NCBI GenBank assembly: GCA_024742815.1
Contig: JANSXX010000001.1
Coordinates: 186,001-250,000, forward strand
Source of the DNA: HXMU1420-13 sp024742815
GTDB lineage: Bacteria; Bacteroidota; Rhodothermia; Balneolales; Balneolaceae
Length of the DNA stretch: 64,000 nt
Direction of reading: 5' to 3'
A model generated the notes under the pieces. It had not been told where the DNA came from, searched no databases, and saw only the letters and a program-made list of their open reading frames with translations. Each line of letters begins with the position of its first letter. Position 1 is the first letter of the stretch. Below, piece by piece: positions 34,868 to 43,103 of this stretch. Position numbers and translations under genes: made by a program.

Positions 34868-34886
34868 TAAAGGTTGAGTACCTTTA
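34868..34886. promoter_or_regulatory. 19-bp inverted repeat before bshA
   Basis: TAAAGGT-TGAGT-ACCTTTA is a perfect seven-base inverted repeat ending 17 bases before the bshA ATG. TTAAAGGTTG, which includes its left arm, also occurs exactly 30 bp upstream (34837-34846), i.e. about three helical turns away. The rest of the gene-free stretch 34521-34903 is AT-rich and shows no further gene or strong hairpin. Confidence 0.4.
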
Positions 34887-34903
34887 CACAAATAAAAGAG
34901 ATT

Positions 34904-36043
34904 ATGAATATAGGTATTGTTTGTTATCCCACATTTGGTGGGAGCGGTGTAGTAGCTACCGAATTAGCTAAAGTTTTGGCAACCAAAGGGCATAAAATTC
35001 ATGTATTAAGCTACAGTAGGCCGGCCCGACTTGATACACTCGATTCAAACATATCCTATCACGAAGTTTCCATCAACTCCTATCCATTATTTGAATATCC
35101 GCCTTATGCGTTAGCGTTAGCTTCGCAAATGGTGAATCTAATCGAATACGAAAATTTGGATTTATTACATGTGCATTATGCGCTACCTCACGCAACAAGT
35201 GCATATTTAGCTAAGCAGATTATGGCCGAACGCGGTATTTCTGTTCCGGTAGTTACTACACTACACGGCACCGATATTACCTTAGTTGGGCGGGACCCAA
35301 GCTATAAACACGTAGTGGAGTTTTCCATTGATAAGAGTGACGGGGTAACCGCCGTTTCCGATTACTTAAAGCGAGAAACGTACGCAAACTTCGATATCAA
35401 GCAGGATATAAAAGTAATTCCAAACTTCATCGATTTAGATCGATTTCAAAAATCGAATAAAAGCCATTTCAAGAAAGCCATATGCCCGAATGGCGAAAAA
35501 GTGGTGGTTCATGTTTCTAATTTCAGAAAAGTGAAACGTGTTCCTGAGGTGGTTTCTGTATTTGCTAAGATTTTAGAGCACGGTATTGAAGCCAAACTTC
35601 TTTTGGTGGGTGATGGACCCGATCGCCAAAAAACAGAGCAGCAATGTCGGGATTTGGGTATTTGCGAACACACTCGTTTTCTTGGAAAACTTGATGAAGT
35701 GGAAGAAGTGCTTTCAATTGCAGATTTATTTTTGATTCCTTCCGGCTCAGAAACCTTTGGTTTAGCTGCATTAGAAGCAATGAGTTGTTCGGTTCCGGTG
35801 ATTTCGTCTAACATCGGTGGGCTGCCCGAAGTAAATATCGAAGGAGAAACGGGCTATCTATGTGATTTAGACGACATCGAATGCATGGCAGAACATGCCA
35901 AAAATATTTTAACCGATGATGCGCTTCATAGCCGATTATCAGAAAATGCTCGTCGCAGAGCTGAGCTATTTAATCAGGATAAAGTAGTTGCCGCGTACGA
36001 AGAGTTCTATATGCAGGTGAGTGCCGGTTTAGTACGGGTATAA
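34904..36043 (+). CDS. bshA: N-acetyl-alpha-D-glucosaminyl L-malate synthase
   Basis: A GT4 glycosyltransferase of 379 residues that makes GlcNAc-malate, the first step of bacillithiol. I start at ATG 34904 (MNIGIVCYPTFGGSGVVATE), preceded by AAAGAGA, and not at the TTG ten codons upstream. The N-terminal Y-P-T-F-G-G-S-G-V-V-A-T-E-L and H-V-H-Y-A-L-P-H-A-T motifs and the C-terminal S-E-x-F-G-L-A-A-L-E-A-M are diagnostic of BshA. bshB and bshC are not nearby. The stop lies inside the T-run of the sucC terminator. Confidence 0.94.
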   Translation: MNIGIVCYPTFGGSGVVATELAKVLATKGHKIHVLSYSRPARLDTLDSNISYHEVSINSYPLFEYPPYALALASQMVNLIEYENLDLLHVHYALPHATSAYLAKQIMAERGISVPVVTTLHGTDITLVGRDPSYKHVVEFSIDKSDGVTAVSDYLKRETYANFDIKQDIKVIPNFIDLDRFQKSNKSHFKKAICPNGEKVVVHVSNFRKVKRVPEVVSVFAKILEHGIEAKLLLVGDGPDRQKTEQQCRDLGICEHTRFLGKLDEVEEVLSIADLFLIPSGSETFGLAALEAMSCSVPVISSNIGGLPEVNIEGETGYLCDLDDIECMAEHAKNILTDDALHSRLSENARRRAELFNQDKVVAAYEEFYMQVSAGLVRV

Positions 36044-36073
36044 AAAAAAGACGCTAAGTAAAAACTCAGCGCC
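36044..36073 (-). terminator. Terminator of sucC
   Basis: Read on the minus strand, GGCGCTGAGT pairs with ACTTAGCGTC (two G-U pairs), followed by eight T. The T-run touches the bshA stop codon on the other strand, so the converging genes share almost no spacer. Confidence 0.8.
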
Positions 36074-36098
36074 TTAATAATCTTAGCTGATGCAGAGA

Positions 36099-37304
36099 TT
36101 AAGCAAGTACTTTCGAAACTTCTGAGGCGGCTTCTTTCAGCAATACTGCCGAAATCACATTCAAGCCAGAGTTGTCGATAATCTCTTTTGCTTCCTCAGC
36201 ATTAGTTCCTTGTAGGCGAACAATAATTGGAACATCTGCTACTTTTTCAGCGATTTCCGGATCTTTTACGGCTTCAATAACTCCATTTGCAACACGATCG
36301 CAGCGAACAATACCGCCAAAAATATTGATCAGAATTGCTTTTACATTTGGATCGTCGAGGATAATTCGGAAACCGTTTTTTACGGTCTCAACATTGGCTC
36401 CACCACCAACATCCAGGAAGTTTGCAGGCTCGCCACCGGATAGTTTGATGATATCCATGGTTGCCATTGCAAGTCCGGCACCGTTTACCATACAACCAAC
36501 ATTACCATCTAATTTGATGTAATTGAGGTTGTATTTAGCTGCTTCTAATTCAAACGGATCTTCTTCCGATTCATCTTTAAGCTCAGCCAAATCAGGATGA
36601 CGGTATAATGCATTTCCATCAAAAGTAACTTTAGCATCAAGTGCCATCACATCGTTATCTGGAGTAAGAATCAGAGGATTGATTTCGAACATATCAGAAT
36701 CGGTTTCTACATAGGCATTGTAAATGGCCATGATGAATTTGATTCCTTTTTTAAGTGCTTCGCCTTCTAAACCTAGAGCAAATGCAAGATGACGTGCCTG
36801 ATTTACCTGTAACGGCATTCCCGGCTCAACCCACTCCTTAATGATTTTCTCTGGTGTTTTCTCTGCAACTTCTTCGATTTCTACACCACCTTCGGTAGAA
36901 ACCATAATTACATTCTTAGAAACTGCGCGATCAAGTAATATTCCTAAGTAAAATTCTTTAGCAATATCCACACCATCAGTCACATACAAAGTTTGAACTA
37001 ATTGTCCTTCTTCGCCGGTTTGGATAGTTACTAATACATCGCCCAGCAGTGATTCTGCGGCATCACGTACTTCTTCAACAGATTTACAAAGGATTACACC
37101 CTTCGCATTATTCTTTTTAGTGCGACCTTTTCCACGCCCGCCGGCATGAATCTGAGCTTTTACCACAAAAAGTGTGGCTCCGTTAGCTTCCATTTTCTTT
37201 GCTGCTTCCACAGCATCTTCAACGGAGGTTGCGGCGATGCCATCGGGAACGGCTACGCCATATTTTTTGAGAATTTCTTTTGCTTGATACTCATGAATTT
37301 TCAT
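36099..37304 (-). CDS. sucC: Succinyl-CoA ligase (ADP-forming) subunit beta
   Basis: A 401-residue ATP-grasp subunit of the TCA-cycle enzyme that couples succinyl-CoA to ATP. It opens M-K-I-H-E-Y-Q-A-K-E-I-L, has K-A-Q-I-H-A-G-G-R-G-K nucleotide-binding, M-F-E-I-N-P-L-I metal-binding, and the C-terminal N-I-F-G-G-I-V-R-C-D block. The length is normal. The alpha subunit (sucD) is not adjacent, so the two genes are separated in this genome. Confidence 0.96.
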   Translation of the reverse strand: MKIHEYQAKEILKKYGVAVPDGIAATSVEDAVEAAKKMEANGATLFVVKAQIHAGGRGKGRTKKNNAKGVILCKSVEEVRDAAESLLGDVLVTIQTGEEGQLVQTLYVTDGVDIAKEFYLGILLDRAVSKNVIMVSTEGGVEIEEVAEKTPEKIIKEWVEPGMPLQVNQARHLAFALGLEGEALKKGIKFIMAIYNAYVETDSDMFEINPLILTPDNDVMALDAKVTFDGNALYRHPDLAELKDESEEDPFELEAAKYNLNYIKLDGNVGCMVNGAGLAMATMDIIKLSGGEPANFLDVGGGANVETVKNGFRIILDDPNVKAILINIFGGIVRCDRVANGVIEAVKDPEIAEKVADVPIIVRLQGTNAEEAKEIIDNSGLNVISAVLLKEAASEVSKVLA

Positions 37305-37395
37305 GGAAAAGTCCTAAAAATACGTTCTGTTATTGGCTTAATTTGGGAGCGCAATAATACCGAGAAAGCAGAAGAAATGAAAGGTAGTTTAAAGC

Positions 37396-39285
37396 TCAGT
37401 ACCTGACGCGAGACATAGCTTTATACTCAAAATTAATTTTCATATTAGAAGTATTAGTCTGGAAGTCATCAAGAGTATAAGACTGTAGCATTGCTGCTCT
37501 TGGTCGATTGAAACCTTGATAGTAATGACTTAACAATATCAATTTATCGGAGTCAGAATGATGAGGCTGAATAGAAAATGGATTTAGGTAGTAGTTTAAT
37601 GTTCCCTCTTTAGTAAATGTTGAGCCATCATATAAGTACCTATTCACCAAGCCGTTATCAACGTAAGCCACTAAGGTGCGTTCATTATCAAACCAGATTG
37701 AACTATTTGATTGTAAGCTCGGAAGTGTTGTTATTGAATTTACCGTAAATGCGCTTTCCTTTTTTATAGATAATGCCAACCCACTTGAATGTATGAGTAA
37801 TGAGTCATTTGTGTCGAAATGCAGATTTAAAAGTCTGCCGTAAGAGGTAGAAGAATTGTATGGGTTATAAAAGTTCTCAATACTTGCTGTAGCTACGTTT
37901 TCTGATTGTGTAACTCTAATTTTATAAAACCTACGATTGTTAACTGCGATATATAAGCTTGTGTCGATCGATGAGAAGTAAAAGGAATTAGCGTCAACTC
38001 CTGAAATACTAAAGTTATTTATAATAGAGGTTTCTTTAGATTCTCTGTTTAATAAGTAAGAGATATTGCCCTTTCCAATTAAAAGATGATCTCCATAAGG
38101 AAGTATTTTTTCAGTATAACTATTACCAAAATGATTCGGTTCGTTTACTTGGTCTTGTTCACCGGTTGTTAAATCCAAATAGTAGAGCTCGGAATTAGTG
38201 TCAAAGTAATAAATAGTATTTAAGTCAGCATCGAAATAAACATTTAGTAGGTCGTTGTAGATGCTACCATTAATATCAATTTGATGGATACGTTCATTTT
38301 CATTCGCACTTGAGAATACTTCTAAATATGATAGCTCATTGGGCTGCGTGGGGTGCTGTGAAATAATAGTTGTAAACGTATCATCATGATGTAGCAATCG
38401 AAAATTATGTTCTGCTACTTTGTATATGGAAACATTATCACCTGGTTTCTTCAATACAGGAGTAATAGCACTTAGAAGTTTATAAGTTGAATTTGTTCTG
38501 TGTTGAGTAAAAGTTGTATAGTTATATGCTATTTCTGAAGCGCTGGGCTGAGTTTGTAAATGATGTATATTTTCATATTCCGATGTCCGAAATTCTTCAG
38601 GATTAACAGTAAGAATTGAAATCGGAGCAAATGAATCATCAAGCCATTGAATGGTAATATTGTCGGAATCCGTGATTGGATTATATCCTCGAATATAATT
38701 GTTATATGAATTTTGATATACAGAGTTTTCAAACTCAAGTGTATCATTAGATATCCAATAATTTTCTGATGATAGTTTAAAAGGTAAGTCACCTTTCACA
38801 ATAAATTGATAGTTTTCGCTACGTTCATTCTTATCGTTAATAAACCATACGGTAAATAATTGGTCATTATTAACGACGGACAAATTCATTTGAAGGTTGT
38901 TTAACTCCAATTTAGAAGTGCCGTTTAGGAATAATTCATCTAATTCGTTTCTATTGATTTCCCAACCAAGACCTTCCTCATTAAATATCAAAAGCTTTTT
39001 GATTTCCGAACTTGTATCCGGTTGATTCAAATAGAGATCAATATCTAACATTGGCCAGAAAATATCGGTTGAGTAAAAAGGTGTACCAAAAGTGCTATTT
39101 AAGTGAGATTCATGTATAAATGAGAGCTGAAAATGTGAAGAATCAATTAAAACTTTAAATCCTTCATTCATTACCAATGGTTCTGATGTTGTGTCCTCAA
39201 TAATACTGGTACCAGAATCTGTACAAGATGATGAAATGAGGGTTAAAAAAAAGATAGAGAAAAGTGTAAAAGAATTAAGACTCAT
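37396..39285 (-). CDS. Large lipoprotein of unknown function
   Basis: A 629-residue protein with a lipoprotein signal (hydrophobic 6-19, lipobox S-S-S-C, Cys21). The mature part is dominated by beta structure: phrases such as L-Y-Y-L-D-L-T-T-G-E-Q and T-I-Y-Y-F-D-T-N-S-E-L-Y-Y-L recall beta-propeller blades in the second half (about 290-600); the first half looks like immunoglobulin-type strands. I recognise no named family. It is AT-rich compared with sucC, which suggests separate acquisition. It stands alone between sucC and the polysaccharide region. Confidence 0.75.
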   Translation of the reverse strand: MSLNSFTLFSIFFLTLISSSCTDSGTSIIEDTTSEPLVMNEGFKVLIDSSHFQLSFIHESHLNSTFGTPFYSTDIFWPMLDIDLYLNQPDTSSEIKKLLIFNEEGLGWEINRNELDELFLNGTSKLELNNLQMNLSVVNNDQLFTVWFINDKNERSENYQFIVKGDLPFKLSSENYWISNDTLEFENSVYQNSYNNYIRGYNPITDSDNITIQWLDDSFAPISILTVNPEEFRTSEYENIHHLQTQPSASEIAYNYTTFTQHRTNSTYKLLSAITPVLKKPGDNVSIYKVAEHNFRLLHHDDTFTTIISQHPTQPNELSYLEVFSSANENERIHQIDINGSIYNDLLNVYFDADLNTIYYFDTNSELYYLDLTTGEQDQVNEPNHFGNSYTEKILPYGDHLLIGKGNISYLLNRESKETSIINNFSISGVDANSFYFSSIDTSLYIAVNNRRFYKIRVTQSENVATASIENFYNPYNSSTSYGRLLNLHFDTNDSLLIHSSGLALSIKKESAFTVNSITTLPSLQSNSSIWFDNERTLVAYVDNGLVNRYLYDGSTFTKEGTLNYYLNPFSIQPHHSDSDKLILLSHYYQGFNRPRAAMLQSYTLDDFQTNTSNMKINFEYKAMSRVRY

Positions 39286-39380
39286 CAGCCTTCTCGCTTA
39301 TTATATTAAAATTAGAGTGACCCATTAATTTGACTCTGGTATTGATAAAACCATTAGTAAAACATGTCACACCGAAAAGT

Positions 39381-39396
39381 ATTTATGCGCATAAAT
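39381..39396. promoter_or_regulatory. 16-bp perfect palindrome upstream of wecB
   Basis: ATTTATGCGCATAAAT is self-complementary and lies in the 375-bp gap 39286-39660. A second inverted repeat, TAGGCT-TT-AGCCTA, sits at 39441-39454. Both suit operator sites for wecB or for the divergent lipoprotein gene. The remainder of the gap shows no open frame of note. Confidence 0.4.
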
Positions 39397-39660
39397 GTAG
39401 GAAAAACATGAAATAAATGACAATATATTTATCGCTATTCTAGGCTTTAGCCTAACTATGAAACACGTTCTTTAACCATGTATTTGGATGGAAGTTTTGG
39501 CTAATTAGCACTTCTTTAAGGGGTCCTCATCACAAATAGTGAATGCCAACAAAATGAAAGGCAGGTATTGCTATGAATTGTAAAGCCTAAATCAGGATTT
39601 TAACTATTTATCAGAGTTTAAAATGTGATACTTTCAAAGACATCGAAAATTAGGTAGTTA

Positions 39661-40782
39661 ATGTCGAAGAAAAAGTATCTGTTTGTATTCGGAACTCGCC
39701 CCGAAGCCATTAAAATGGCACCGGTAATCCGATTGTTCAAGAATCAACCTCAATTTGACACTAAGGTATGCGTAACCGCTCAACACCGTGAAATGTTGGA
39801 TCAGGTGTTGGATTTTTTCGGAATTACACCCGATTACGATTTAGATGTGATGAAAAAAGGTCAGGGGTTGGTTTCGTTGTCTTCGGCAATCTTAGATGGA
39901 TTAAAGAGTGTTTTTGAACAGGCTAAGCCGGATGCCATTTTTGTACAGGGTGATACCACTACATCTACCATTGGAGCATTGGCCGCATTTTATTCAGGAA
40001 TTAAGGTATACCATATCGAAGCGGGATTAAGAACACTGAATCGGTTCTCACCCTATCCGGAAGAAGTTAACCGCCAGATAACAGCACGATTGGCGGATCT
40101 TCACTTCGCTCCTACCATTACTGCAAAGAACAACTTAATGGATGAAGGCATCGAGCCCGATAAAATCTGGGTAACCGGAAACACGGTAATTGATGCCTTA
40201 TTATCGGGAATTGAATTACTGGAAAATTACAATTCACGGGAAATAGAGCAGCTTACATCGAGATTGAACCCAAGTAAGAAACTTATTTTAGTTACAGGTC
40301 ATCGCCGTGAGAGTTTTGGAGATGGATTTAAAAAAATTTGCATCGCCCTAAAAAAAATAGCGCAAAGATCGGATGTACAGATCGTTTATCCGGTGCATTT
40401 GAACCCCAAAGTGCAAGAGCCGGTGTATTCAATTCTTGGCGATATTGAGAACATCATGTTGAAGGAGCCATTGGGCTATCCAGAGTTTATTTGGCTAATG
40501 CAACACTCTTATCTTGTGCTAACCGATAGCGGAGGTATTCAGGAAGAAGCGCCTAGTTTAGGAAAGCCGGTGCTTGTAATGCGCGATCACACTGAGCGAA
40601 TGGAAGCCATTGAAGCTGGAACCGCAGAATTAGTGGGTACAAATCCGAGCTTAATTACTCAAAGCGTAGAACGATTGCTGAATAATGAAGCGCTTTATCG
40701 CGAGAGAAGCGCGAAAAAAAATCCATTTGGGGATGGGAAAGCAGTGCAACATATTTTGAAATCTTTAATGGATAGTGAATGA
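39661..40782 (+). CDS. wecB: UDP-N-acetylglucosamine 2-epimerase (non-hydrolysing)
   Basis: A 373-residue enzyme interconverting UDP-GlcNAc and UDP-ManNAc for envelope glycans. Motifs include F-G-T-R-P-E-A-I-K-M-A-P at the N-terminus, Q-G-D-T-T-T-S, H-I-E-A-G-L-R-T, G-H-R-R-E-S-F-G and D-S-G-G-I-Q-E-E-A at about 290-298. It overlaps the methyltransferase gene by four bases, so the two are coupled. First gene of the plus-strand part of the polysaccharide region. Confidence 0.95.
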   Translation: MSKKKYLFVFGTRPEAIKMAPVIRLFKNQPQFDTKVCVTAQHREMLDQVLDFFGITPDYDLDVMKKGQGLVSLSSAILDGLKSVFEQAKPDAIFVQGDTTTSTIGALAAFYSGIKVYHIEAGLRTLNRFSPYPEEVNRQITARLADLHFAPTITAKNNLMDEGIEPDKIWVTGNTVIDALLSGIELLENYNSREIEQLTSRLNPSKKLILVTGHRRESFGDGFKKICIALKKIAQRSDVQIVYPVHLNPKVQEPVYSILGDIENIMLKEPLGYPEFIWLMQHSYLVLTDSGGIQEEAPSLGKPVLVMRDHTERMEAIEAGTAELVGTNPSLITQSVERLLNNEALYRERSAKKNPFGDGKAVQHILKSLMDSE

Positions 40783-41513
40783 AAAGTTCAACAGAAGAGC
40801 GGTTGAAAAGAGAAAAAGAATTTCATAATCACACTTTTTCTGAAAATACACGCAACGCAGCAAAAAAATATTATACGTCTGCTAATCGCGGTAAAGAGTA
40901 TTATCGACAACAAATTTTGGAAGGAATTGCAGGTAAACGAGCTTTAGAATATGGATGTGGTCCTGGTTCTTCCGCTTTTGATCTGGCAAAATCAGGTGCA
41001 AATGTAACCGCAATCGATATTTCCGATGTGGCAATAAATCAAGCATTAGAAATTGCACATTCAGAAGGTTTAGAGTTAGCGGCGAAAGTTATGGATGCTG
41101 AAAATCTAACATTTGAAGACGCTTCTTTCGACCTGATTTGTGGAAGTGGGATCCTCCACCATTTAGACTTGAAGCGTTCTTACTCAGAGATTAGAAGGGT
41201 ATTAAATGCTGACGGGAGAGCGATTTTCTTTGAGCCGCTCGGGCATAATCCCATCATAAATTTATATCGTAATTTGACTCCCAAGATGAGAACAGAAGAC
41301 GAGCATCCTTTATTGATGGAAGACCTAGAACTGGCTAAAGAATACTTCAACAATGTAGAGGTTAAATACTTCAACTTGACGGCAACTTTGGCTTCATTTA
41401 TTCCGCCACTAAATAAACCGCTACACTCAATCGATACATTTCTATTCGATAATGTACCCTTTTTAAGAAAACACGCTTGGATTGTAGTTTTAGAATTTTC
41501 TGCACCTAAATAA
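40779..41513 (+). CDS. Class I SAM-dependent methyltransferase
   Basis: A 244-residue protein with motif I E-Y-G-C-G-P-G-S at about 58-65, the acidic A-I-D-I-S after strand 2, D-L-I-C-G-S-G-I-L-H-H-L-D (motif IV region) and a C-terminal half with hydrophobic segments. It is coupled to wecB, so a sugar or lipid-linked glycan is a reasonable target, but the substrate is not shown by the sequence. Confidence 0.85.
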   Translation: MKSSTEERLKREKEFHNHTFSENTRNAAKKYYTSANRGKEYYRQQILEGIAGKRALEYGCGPGSSAFDLAKSGANVTAIDISDVAINQALEIAHSEGLELAAKVMDAENLTFEDASFDLICGSGILHHLDLKRSYSEIRRVLNADGRAIFFEPLGHNPIINLYRNLTPKMRTEDEHPLLMEDLELAKEYFNNVEVKYFNLTATLASFIPPLNKPLHSIDTFLFDNVPFLRKHAWIVVLEFSAPK

Positions 41514-41527
41514 ATCCTGAAAACTCG

Positions 41528-41535
41528 TATATTTG
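41528..41535 (+). promoter_or_regulatory. Candidate -7 box (TATATTTG) for pyrR-pyrB
   Basis: An exact TAnnTTTG match 31 bases before the pyrR start, identical to the box before recQ. No convincing -33 box is visible. No terminator or attenuator hairpin lies between it and pyrR, unlike the carA leader; a CCTGCAGG palindrome lies just before the start. Confidence 0.4.
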
Positions 41536-41566
41536 GTAAAATTTAGCATCAAAACGACCTGCAGGC

Positions 41567-42118
41567 TTGGATAAAGTTCAAATCATGAACGCCGAAGAAC
41601 TCGATCGCACTTTTATGCGATTCGCCCATCAATTTTTGGAGTCGTACGATGATCCATCTCGGCTGGCAATCATTGGGATGCAGACTCGTGGCGTGTATTT
41701 AGGCAAGCGAATTGTAGCACACATCAAAAAAGAGTTTGGAATAGAAATTGATTTCGGTGTACTCGACGTTACTTTTTATCGAGATGATTTTCGAACCAAA
41801 TTGAAAATGCCGGAAGTGAAGGTTACCGAAATTCCATTCGATTTATACGATCGTGATGTGATTCTGATTGATGACGTACTCTACACCGGCCGAACTGTTC
41901 GCTCAGCAATGGATGCACTAATGGCTTATGGTCGCCCTAGAAAAATTCAGTTTTGCTGTATGGTAGATCGGGGACACAGAGAACTACCCATTGCACCGGA
42001 TTTCACCGGACTCTATGTGCCTACCCATAGTAAAGAAGAAATCAGGGTAAAAGTTGAAGAACTGGACGGAGAAGACGCTGTATATCTGGTAAATGTGAAG
42101 GAACTGGAAGATGAGTAG
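41567..42118 (+). CDS. pyrR: PyrR: pyrimidine operon regulator / uracil phosphoribosyltransferase
   Basis: A 183-residue PRTase-fold protein. The PRPP loop V-I-L-I-D-D-V-L-Y-T-G-R-T is at 98-110, and R-G-V-Y-L-G-K-R and the C-terminal V-D-R-G-H-R-E-L-P-I match PyrR. In Bacilli PyrR binds leader RNA of pyr genes in response to UMP and has weak uracil phosphoribosyltransferase activity. The TTG start is kept because its first residues (K-V-Q-I-M-N-A-E-E-L) align with the family N-terminus; ATG 41585 would lose them. It overlaps pyrB by eight bases. Confidence 0.92.
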   Translation: MDKVQIMNAEELDRTFMRFAHQFLESYDDPSRLAIIGMQTRGVYLGKRIVAHIKKEFGIEIDFGVLDVTFYRDDFRTKLKMPEVKVTEIPFDLYDRDVILIDDVLYTGRTVRSAMDALMAYGRPRKIQFCCMVDRGHRELPIAPDFTGLYVPTHSKEEIRVKVEELDGEDAVYLVNVKELEDE

Positions 42119-43061
42119 TTTTCCCGAAGATTATCAGTTTGAACAAAAGCATCTGTTGGGGCTAGCCGAGTATTCAAAGGAAGACATCCTCTTTGTACTG
42201 GAACAGGCAAAGTCATTTCGTGAAATACTCGATCGACCGGTGCCTAAAATCCCAACATTACGGGATAAAACCATCGTAAACCTCTTTTACGAAAATAGTA
42301 CTAGAACGCGTTTATCCTTCGAACTAGCTCAAAAAAGAATGGGTGCTGATGTAGTGAATTTTTCGGCAAGCACTTCCAGCACCAAAAAAGGAGAGTCGCT
42401 TAAGGACACGATCCGCAATATCAGCTCAATGAAAATTGATATGGTAGTGTGTAGGCATGAAAGTCCGGGCGTACCCGATTTTCTAACCCAGTGTGTAGAC
42501 GCCTCTATTCTTAATGCCGGCGATGGAGCTCATGAACATCCAACACAGGCGCTGCTCGATATGTTTACCATGCAGCAAATCCATCCTGATCTCACTGGAA
42601 AGAAGATTGCAATTATTGGTGATATCTCACATAGTAGGGTTGTCCGATCAAATATTATTGGTTTGATAAAAGTAGGTGCTGAAGTAGTTATTTGTGGCCC
42701 AAAAACTTTTATGCCAAAGTTTGTAGAGCAAATGGGTTGTACCATTTCTTACAATCTTGAAGAAACTTTGGCATGGTGCGATATAGCGATGGCGCTACGC
42801 ATTCAATTAGAACGGCAGGATCATACCCCCGGATTATTCCCTTCACTTCGAGAATACCACGATTTATTTGGAATCAGAATGGAGCACTTGGAAAAGTATC
42901 CGGATTTTAAAATCATGCATCCCGGACCAATAAACCGAGGAGTAGAACTTGAAAGTGATGTTGCAGATAGTGACAGAGCAGTAATTCTGGATCAAGTAAC
43001 CAATGGGGTGGCTGTTCGTATGGCAGTTCTGTATTTGCTAAGTGGTGGAAATCGGGTGTAG
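42111..43061 (+). CDS. pyrB: Aspartate carbamoyltransferase catalytic subunit
   Basis: A 316-residue enzyme joining carbamoyl phosphate and aspartate, the committed step of pyrimidine synthesis. Active-site blocks: S-T-R-T-R at 63-67, the S-T-K-K-G-E-S loop near 90-96 supplied to the neighbouring subunit, H-P-T-Q at 143-146, and M-H-P-G-P-I-N-R-G near the end. No pyrI regulatory gene follows. Translation is coupled to pyrR. Confidence 0.96.
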   Translation: MSSFPEDYQFEQKHLLGLAEYSKEDILFVLEQAKSFREILDRPVPKIPTLRDKTIVNLFYENSTRTRLSFELAQKRMGADVVNFSASTSSTKKGESLKDTIRNISSMKIDMVVCRHESPGVPDFLTQCVDASILNAGDGAHEHPTQALLDMFTMQQIHPDLTGKKIAIIGDISHSRVVRSNIIGLIKVGAEVVICGPKTFMPKFVEQMGCTISYNLEETLAWCDIAMALRIQLERQDHTPGLFPSLREYHDLFGIRMEHLEKYPDFKIMHPGPINRGVELESDVADSDRAVILDQVTNGVAVRMAVLYLLSGGNRV

Positions 43062-43103
43062 AGAATTGGTTATATTTAAGAACTTTTAGTTAGCTTTAGT
43101 ACT

